From Ignavibacteria bacterium (GTDB taxonomy: Bacteria > Bacteroidota > Ignavibacteria > Ignavibacteriales > Melioribacteraceae), in NCBI GenBank assembly GCA_009773205.1, contig WPAE01000042.1:1-47166 (forward strand): a DNA stretch of 47,166 nucleotides, in the 5' to 3' direction. The first letter of the stretch is position 1. Every line of letters begins with the position of its first letter. The notes beneath the pieces are model-generated. The model made no database searches and was not told where the DNA came from. It saw only the letters and a program-made list of their open reading frames with translations. Of the stretch, positions 42,645 to 47,166 are shown piece by piece. A program made the position numbers and the translations under genes.

Positions 42645-43241
42645 TTAAAAACTTGTTTCCACAGAGTTAGAAAGCAACAGTCTATTTCTAAAATCATCAA
42701 AATTTATTTCTAATGCGCCAAACATTTTTAAGTGTTCTGTCTGATATTGCACGTCTAATAAAGTAAAATTCTTTTCTCGCAGGTGTAAAATTAAATGTAC
42801 AAGCGCACATTTAGATGCCTGCGAAACTTTTGAGAACATTGATTCTCCAAAGAAAGCTCCTTTGTAAGTTACTCCATAAAGACCGCCAACAAGCCCATCG
42901 TCTTTAAATACTTCTACAGAGTGAAGATGACCAAGTTTTTTCAATCCCTTGTAGGCTTCTATTAGCTCATCAGAAATCCACGTTGTTTCTCTTTTTGCGC
43001 AGTTTCGAATTACTGAAATGATTGACGTATCAATTTTGTAGATAAATTCAGAATAACAATAAAATTTTCTTAATGATCGTGGAAAGTTGAAATTTTCAAG
43101 TGGAATTATTGTTCGTATTTCGGGCAGATACCAATTTATTTTTTTGTTTTCATCAGCCATCGGAAAAGCACCTTGAGAATACATTAAAATCATATACTCA
43201 GCTTTCAGCAAGTCTTTTTCAGACAGCAGCATTTTATTCAT
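42645..43241 (-). CDS. aat: leucyl/phenylalanyl-tRNA-protein transferase
   Basis: 198-residue cytoplasmic enzyme that adds Leu or Phe to proteins with N-terminal Lys or Arg, marking them for ClpAP degradation. YSQGAFPMADENKKINWYLPEIR matches the standard YxxGxFPM...W.P.R entry. ETTWISDELIEAYKGLKKLGHLHSVEVF and GGLYGVTYKGAFFGESMFS are the core acyltransferase motifs. ALVHLILHLREKNFTLLDVQYQTEHL follows. The start overlaps the end of the DUF2721 gene by 8 bp, so the two are coupled. MLLSEKD, three codons in, is an alternative start. Confidence 0.93.
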   Translation of the reverse strand: MNKMLLSEKDLLKAEYMILMYSQGAFPMADENKKINWYLPEIRTIIPLENFNFPRSLRKFYCYSEFIYKIDTSIISVIRNCAKRETTWISDELIEAYKGLKKLGHLHSVEVFKDDGLVGGLYGVTYKGAFFGESMFSKVSQASKCALVHLILHLREKNFTLLDVQYQTEHLKMFGALEINFDDFRNRLLLSNSVETSF

Positions 43242-43725
43242 GGGCTTTTACTTCGTAAGAAACTATATCGTAACCTTTTTTAGTTTCTAAAGCAGCAAAC
43301 ACTATCCCGATTATCACGAAACTCATTCCTAGAAGAAAAGTTGTAATAATTATAAAATTTAGTTTGCTTAGTGAAAGCACCGATGAAACTCCAAGCACCA
43401 ACGAAGTTGCAACGAATAGTGCAATAGAAATTGTATAGCAAAGAACAGAATTGCGTACGAGTTTAGCTCGGTAGGTTAGTGCTCTAATCTGAACAGCGAT
43501 ACTTTCTAAACGTACATTATCATCTGTGGTTGGAGCTTTTTCTCCTATTTTAAGCACAAGCCGCCGCTTTTCTTCATTCAACAAACGGATCCTATTTACA
43601 ACGAGAGAATATTTATTGTTGATACCAAGAAGCAGCAGTCCACATGCATTTATCATAACTGCCGGCGCAAGCATTAATTGAATAATCTGTACTGCATTTA
43701 GCGTCATGTTTCCAAACAAATCCAT
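43234..43725 (-). CDS. DUF2721 membrane protein
   Basis: 163-residue inner-membrane protein with helices at about 10-32, 90-112 and 118-145. The N-terminal IIQLMLAPAVMINACGLLLLGINNKYSLVVNRIR is the DUF2721 pattern, followed by a charged segment of about 40 residues and the last two helices. Function is unknown. It overlaps aat by 8 bp, an arrangement that probably ensures coupled translation. Confidence 0.88.
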   Translation of the reverse strand: MDLFGNMTLNAVQIIQLMLAPAVMINACGLLLLGINNKYSLVVNRIRLLNEEKRRLVLKIGEKAPTTDDNVRLESIAVQIRALTYRAKLVRNSVLCYTISIALFVATSLVLGVSSVLSLSKLNFIIITTFLLGMSFVIIGIVFAALETKKGYDIVSYEVKAHE

Positions 43726-43760
43726 AATTCATTTCCTCCTTTATTTTCGCGCGAAGCCTG

Positions 43761-43787
43761 TCTCGCCTGAAGCAAGCTCGGGATGAC
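43761..43787 (-). repeat. REP sequence, intergenic
   Basis: On the minus strand it reads GTCATCCCGAGCTTG, then CTTCAGGCGAGA. It shares GTCATCYCGAGCTTG with the 48-bp insertions inside both sorting-domain genes (27832 and 29301), which identifies those insertions as REP-derived. Confidence 0.75.
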
Positions 43788-43815
43788 TATTAACGCTTGT
43801 TTAATTTTCAATTCT

Positions 43816-43971
43816 GTCATGTTAAACTTGGCAAACCACAACACTTTTCAATTCGTCATGGTGAGCTTGGCAAACCGCAACACTTTTCAATTCGTCATGG
43901 TGAGCTTGCCGAACCACAACACTTTTCAATTCGTCATGGTGAGCTTGCCGAACCACAACTACTTTTTAATT
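43816..43971. repeat. 39-bp tandem repeat, four units
   Basis: Units begin at 43816, 43855, 43894 and 43933. The consensus starts GTCATGGTGAGCTTGCCGAA, then CCACAACACTTTTCAATTC. The first unit is most diverged. Because 39 is divisible by 3, plus-strand frames stay open, but no start signal or family supports a gene. The last unit overlaps the final codons of the S37 peptidase gene. Confidence 0.9.
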
Positions 43972-45254
43972 TTTACCTCAAGCCATTTTTCTAAAGTTGA
44001 GTAAATAAGTTCTTTGTTCGCCGTATCAAAACTTCTGATATTTGTTCCGTGATGTCCATCTTTTCTAACCATTTTAAGGGCGTTTGTTTTTCCGGATAAT
44101 TCAACTGCGGTTGCAGACCAGGTATCAAGTTCACCGTAAATAAAAATCATGTTGTTACTGTTTGATTTTAACCACTCGCTAACATCTTTTAATAAAGTGT
44201 TATCAAATTTTGGTCTTAGTTTTTCCGGTATCCAAAAAATACTTGAGCCATCTTTTACTTCAACTAACAAATCTTTAAACGGCTCTAAATCGTAATCATA
44301 ATAACCGATCTCTTTGTAAAACTGAATATACGATGGAAGAAACTGTTGAACGCCCTGCTCAGTGTACCAGCTGTAACCGCTTACTTTTTTCATGTGCTCG
44401 AACATTAATTTAGCATCAGCGCTTGGCAGAGGAACATCTTCGCATTTAGCAACACCAAACTGCCAGAAAGAAAAAGAATACTCAAGTGCCCAAATCTCAA
44501 AAAGAAAATCCCAATCAAATGCTAATCTGATATTTTGTTTTTCAACATCTTGCATCAGCAGAGGCATAATTTCCTCTCGTCTTTGCAGAAATGCACGTTG
44601 ATAATCCAATATCTTTTTGCGGCATTCATCGCTTCCAACCGTTTTTAAAAATTTAGTTATACGCCGATCTTCCATTTCGTAATTAACCGGAGCTACGTAC
44701 GGAACAGCAACATCAACATCGTTTGGATAAAAGCGTTTATAGAAGATAGCAGTCTGACCGCCTTTGCTAATTCCAGTGCTAATCCACTTTCCGTTGTAAA
44801 TCTTTTTAAATAGCTGAACAATTGCATGGTGATCATCAGCGGCTTGCCTAACAGTCAAATAATTCCAATCTAATTTTTCAGGTACAGATTGTCCAAAGTA
44901 TCTATGTTCCACTAAAACCTGGTTGCCTTGTAAAATTCTTGTTAATTCATAAGGTCTGTTGAAATCTGCAGAATATCCTTCCAGAGCAAGAACGGTTGGA
45001 AGCGATTGGTTCTTGTGAAGTAAATAAACTTTTTGTTTGAATGTTTCACTTTTAGGATTGTTATGGTCAACCTTCTGGAAAATCATAATTTGATAACCCT
45101 CGCTGAAAGATGTATCTGTTTTAATTGGCGTTATGCTTTCAACTTCCTTAAAGGATTTTAATTTTTTGTAAAGCTCTGTTTCTTGCTGAGATAAAATTAT
45201 TGATGCGACAAAAAAGAACACAACTAAAAACAAATAATACTTTTTCAGCTTCAT
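43959..45254 (-). CDS. exported S37-type serine peptidase
   Basis: 431 residues from ATG 45254 (MKLKKYYLFL), which gives a clean signal peptide; an upstream TTG would spoil it. The fold is alpha/beta hydrolase: LALEGYSADFNRPYE, LVEHRYFGQSVPE, nucleophile Ser163 in GISKGG, then IFYGELDTWSATAV (likely Asp) and RKDGHHGTNI (His). This matches peptidase family S37 (Streptomyces PS-10 type tripeptidyl aminopeptidase). It probably processes peptides in the periplasm. Its stop codon lies inside the 39-bp array. Confidence 0.88.
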   Translation of the reverse strand: MKLKKYYLFLVVFFFVASIILSQQETELYKKLKSFKEVESITPIKTDTSFSEGYQIMIFQKVDHNNPKSETFKQKVYLLHKNQSLPTVLALEGYSADFNRPYELTRILQGNQVLVEHRYFGQSVPEKLDWNYLTVRQAADDHHAIVQLFKKIYNGKWISTGISKGGQTAIFYKRFYPNDVDVAVPYVAPVNYEMEDRRITKFLKTVGSDECRKKILDYQRAFLQRREEIMPLLMQDVEKQNIRLAFDWDFLFEIWALEYSFSFWQFGVAKCEDVPLPSADAKLMFEHMKKVSGYSWYTEQGVQQFLPSYIQFYKEIGYYDYDLEPFKDLLVEVKDGSSIFWIPEKLRPKFDNTLLKDVSEWLKSNSNNMIFIYGELDTWSATAVELSGKTNALKMVRKDGHHGTNIRSFDTANKELIYSTLEKWLEVKIKK

Positions 45255-45345
45255 ATTAATTCCGTGATTATTAGTACACAAATTTATGAAGAGTAGTTCT
45301 TATATCATTATATAAATTTGGCTATTTTAGAGAAAGGAGTTTGAT

Positions 45346-45933
45346 ATGAAATTTACAGAAATAAAAAACGCGCTATCAAGTAAAGCGGTTGGAATAGCCG
45401 GATGCGGCGGATTAGGCTCTAACTGCGCTGTTGCTCTTACCAGAGTTGGAATTGGCAAACTTGTAATTGCAGATTTTGATGTAATAGAGGAAAGCAATCT
45501 TAACCGCCAATATTTTTTCTTTGAACAAATTGGCAAGTACAAAGCGCCAACACTCAAAGAAAACCTTCTCCGCATAAATCCAAAAGCAAATGTAAGCGAC
45601 CACATAATTAAACTTACTCCAAACAATATAGTTGATATATACAAAGACTGCGATGTAATTGTTGAGGCGTTTGACAAAGCCGAAATGAAAGAGATGATTG
45701 TTGAAACTGTTCTCTCGCACTTTCCTGCAAAGCCAATTATTTGCGGAGTTGGTCTTGCGGGCTGGGGCGGCAACAACTTGATTAAAACCGAACAGTTCCG
45801 CAAGCTTTACATTGTAGGCGATAGAACAAGTGAAACAAGCGAAAACGATCCGCCGATTGCGCCTCGCGTTGGAGCTGTATCTAACATGATGGCAAATGTT
45901 GTTTTAGAAATTTTATTAGGTAAAGACAAATGA
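45346..45933 (+). CDS. thiF: ThiF-type sulfur-carrier adenylyltransferase
   Basis: 195-residue E1-like enzyme that activates the ThiS C-terminus with ATP for thiazole synthesis. The nucleotide loop is GIAGCGGLGSNCAVALTR (16-33). FDVIEESNLNRQYF carries the conserved Asp and the Arg of the N-R-Q motif. It lacks the C-terminal half with a zinc-binding CxxC pair, as in the short ThiF family of anaerobes. AAGGAG precedes the ATG. Its stop overlaps the thiS start by 4 bp. Confidence 0.9.
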   Translation: MKFTEIKNALSSKAVGIAGCGGLGSNCAVALTRVGIGKLVIADFDVIEESNLNRQYFFFEQIGKYKAPTLKENLLRINPKANVSDHIIKLTPNNIVDIYKDCDVIVEAFDKAEMKEMIVETVLSHFPAKPIICGVGLAGWGGNNLIKTEQFRKLYIVGDRTSETSENDPPIAPRVGAVSNMMANVVLEILLGKDK

Positions 45934-46139
45934 AAATAACGTTGAATAATAATACAGAAATTCTTGAGACTGCTGAAACCGAGTTAACAATTACTCAGTT
46001 GCTGCAAATAAAGAAGTATTCTTTTAAAAACTTGGTTGTAAAGATTAACGGCGATTTAGTAAAACGTGGTACATACGATTTAGCTAAATTTAAAGATGGT
46101 GATACCGTTGATGTTATTCATATGATTAGCGGCGGATAA
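45930..46139 (+). CDS. thiS: sulfur carrier protein ThiS
   Basis: 69-residue ubiquitin-like protein that ends in the required Gly-Gly (HMISGG). It carries the thiocarboxylate used to build the thiamin thiazole ring. The sequence is beta-grasp-like (MKITLNNNTE, LVVKINGDLVKR, DGDTVDVIHMISGG). It overlaps thiF by 4 bp. ThiG and ThiH genes are not in the window. Confidence 0.9.
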   Translation: MKITLNNNTEILETAETELTITQLLQIKKYSFKNLVVKINGDLVKRGTYDLAKFKDGDTVDVIHMISGG

Positions 46140-46195
46140 ACAGTACATCCCCGCTAAAGAAACACGGGCAAAGTCGAGAAATAGAAACAAAAGTT

Positions 46196-46577
46196 GGTTT
46201 CTACTCATCACAAGGAATTCATAATCTAACTTCTAAAGAAGCATTTTCTTTATGTGAAGAAGGCGCACTGCTTTTAGACATTCGCGAAGAGTATATGAAT
46301 CTCTACAAACGATTCGATGTTAAACGCGCAATGCAAATTCCTAAAAGTTGTCTTCAGAAAGAAATTGCCAAAGGATAAAACAATTATAGTTGCTGATGCA
46401 GCCGGCATTTTTAGCAAAGATGCTTGTCTTTTATTAATTGAAAATGGTTTTATGAAAGTAGAAAACTTAGCTGCCGGTATTGTAGAATGGGAACAAGATG
46501 GAATGCCTCTTGTTTTTGATAACAAAGAAAAACTTTCCGGTTCGTGTATGTGCCAATTAAAACCAAGAAATGCGTAA
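46196..46577 (+). pseudogene. rhodanese-domain gene, frameshifted
   Basis: Frame one encodes YSSQGIHNLTSKEAF and GALLLDIREEYMNLYKRF, a rhodanese N-terminus, then reaches a stop at about 46376. The next frame continues with LPKDKTIIVADAAGIF and LAAGIVEWEQDGMPLV, the rest of the domain. The shift lies near 46368-46374. No in-frame ATG precedes the first part. The place of the catalytic cysteine holds Asp-Ala-Ala instead of Cys-x-x-G, so even a repaired protein might not transfer sulfur. It follows thiS, where a sulfur donor would make sense. Confidence 0.75.
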
Positions 46578-46585
46578 AAAGAAAT

Positions 46586-46685
46586 AGAACGCCGATGACA
46601 CGCCCGCCGGACTAATCGCCTCGCAAGATACGAGTCGCCCGCCTTGCCGAAGACGCAAGACGAGGCAGGAAGCGGGCATCGTTCT
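46586..46685. repeat. GC-rich imperfect inverted repeat
   Basis: The left arm AGAACGCCGATGACACGCCC and right arm GCGGGCATCGTTCT pair with a small gap. The inside holds further GC palindromes (CTCGCAAGATACGAG; CCTTGCCGAAGACGCAAG). It is similar in character to the element at 40012. The stretch 46686-46724 contains GC-rich scraps of the family 1 type. Confidence 0.6.
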
Positions 46686-46724
46686 AGGCGGGGATTTGGC
46701 AGATTAAGGCGGATATAAAACAAA

Positions 46725-46931
46725 TCACTTTCTAAAAAGCTCCATATATTCTTCAAATAAATACATCCTATTTCTCTTGAAACCTGTAAGCTCTGTATGA
46801 ATTCCCAAGCGAACAAAATCATTTATTATTGTGTTAGCAGTTTGTTTTGAAATTTTTAACTCATCAACCAGATAGCTTACCTGTATAAACGGATTTTTGT
46901 AAAGGTAGTTTATTACTCTTGGTTCATCTTA
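46725..46931 (-). pseudogene. C-terminal remnant of a Fic-family protein
   Basis: The minus strand encodes EPRVINYLYKNPFIQVSYLV, then DELKISKQTANTIINDFVRL, ending MYLFEEYMELFRK and a stop at 46725. This is the winged-helix tail common to Fic/DUF4172-type AMPylase-like proteins (pattern YLVDELxISxxTANxxINxLVxLGI). Just upstream the frame meets a stop (about 46932), and the Fic catalytic domain is absent. It is therefore a decayed fragment. Confidence 0.7.
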
Positions 46932-47070
46932 AAGATGCGTACTTTTTTCAGTTCATTTGTAAGTTAAAATCGCATACATCAAAGTATGCATTATGATGAT
47001 CTATTAATTTTTGTAGGTAGAAAACTTCTATATTGAAATTGAGGAACGTATATGCCCGCTTTGAAGTCTT
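46932..47070. other. A/T-rich remnant region
   Basis: No gene or clear regulatory signal. It may be decayed sequence of the Fic-type gene. A GAGGAACGTATATG start-like context at 47040-47054 runs within seven codons into the family 1 repeat. Confidence 0.3.
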
Positions 47071-47166
47071 TAATCCGCCAGAGATAATGCCATATGGCAC
47101 AAATATAGGCGGACGAGGGTCAAATTCCCCGCCTCTTGAGGCGAATAAATAAAATTTGTTTTCAGA
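47071..47166 (-). repeat. dispersed repeat family 1, copy 5 (with insertion, cut by window edge)
   Basis: TAATCCGCCAGA is followed by an extra ~25 bp including GCCATATGGC, then resumes with GGCGGACGAGGGTC, the GCCTC-TT-GAGGC hairpin and the core. The window ends at TTTTCAGA, so the other end is not seen. Confidence 0.8.

Noticed and set aside
43816-43971. Possible CRISPR array
   Set aside because: Whole 39-bp units repeat without distinct spacers, there are only four units, and no cas gene is nearby.
43783-44004. Two overlapping plus-strand open frames with 13-residue repeats
   Set aside because: They exist only because the 39-bp repeat unit is divisible by three. They have no ribosome-binding site, overlap the S37 gene and resemble no protein family.
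46274-46822. Minus-strand frame of 182 codons
   Set aside because: It is antisense to the rhodanese remnant and a GC-rich inverted repeat, and out of frame with the Fic remnant.
1-47166. tRNA or rRNA genes
   Set aside because: Intergenic regions were read for T-arm (GGTTCRA) patterns and rRNA-like blocks; none formed a convincing gene.

Overview
The window looks like a chromosomal segment of a low-GC member of the Ignavibacteria / Bacteroidota-Chlorobi group. The main evidence is type IX secretion sorting domains on three secreted proteins, with the linker motif QNYPNPFNP or NNYPNPFNP, then LKVYxVLGREVATLVDE, then SSGxYFYxL, then a terminal K. A pentahaem nitrite reductase and a large set of secreted glycosidases fit an anaerobic or facultative polymer degrader. 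No tRNA, rRNA, CRISPR array or intact insertion sequence was seen.

Layout. (1) 67-4431, minus strand: a nitrite-ammonification operon (NapH-like Fe-S membrane protein, nrfH, nrfA, outer-membrane porin). (2) 4604-7939, plus strand and divergent: ferredoxin-like protein, DUF438/hemerythrin/PAS protein, DUF1858/DUF2249 protein and a methyltransferase. The 172-bp gap between the two operons holds three copies of a 22-bp inverted repeat, a good candidate for a shared operator. (3) 7940-8717: repeats and an IS5-type transposase remnant. (4) 8718-10019: a T9SS-secreted BNR-repeat protein. (5) 10604-19101, minus strand: a beta-glucan/cello-oligosaccharide operon (MFS sugar transporter, ROK kinase, two GH3 enzymes, an esterase-like lipoprotein, a GH5 glucanase). 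(6) 19454-20236: a CBM9-like lipoprotein. (7) 20859-24191: aroK-aroB and a GHL10 protein. (8) 24440-27616: DUF192, DinB and M14 peptidase genes. (9) 27757-32420: two T9SS-secreted proteins, one a multidomain GH3, whose sorting domains are almost identical in DNA and both carry an in-frame REP-like insertion. (10) 33045-45281: mostly housekeeping or single genes (RluA, YgjV-GNAT, epimerase, alanine racemase, an unrecognised 599-residue protein, yeast-type cytosine deaminase, nucleoside kinase, SagB-type nitroreductase, cupin, Aat, DUF2721, S37 peptidase). (11) 45346-46577: thiF, thiS and a frameshifted rhodanese gene. (12) 46725-46931: the broken end of a Fic-family gene.

How the genes work together. 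The left end pairs a periplasmic nitrite reductase with cytoplasmic proteins of the hemerythrin/DUF438/DUF1858 type linked to NO and nitrosative stress, apparently under one regulator not encoded in the window. The sugar operon reads as a complete path: GH5 and GH3 enzymes cut beta-glucans outside the inner membrane, the MFS carrier imports glucose, and the ROK kinase phosphorylates it.

Several dispersed repeat families fill the gaps: a ~100-130 bp hairpin-ended element (six copies, one diverged), a MITE-like element with 15-bp inverted ends and apparent 4-bp target duplications (three copies), GTCAT-type REP sequences and a 39-bp tandem array. One REP-like unit has been built into coding sequence. 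All identifications come from reading motifs by eye; no database search was run.
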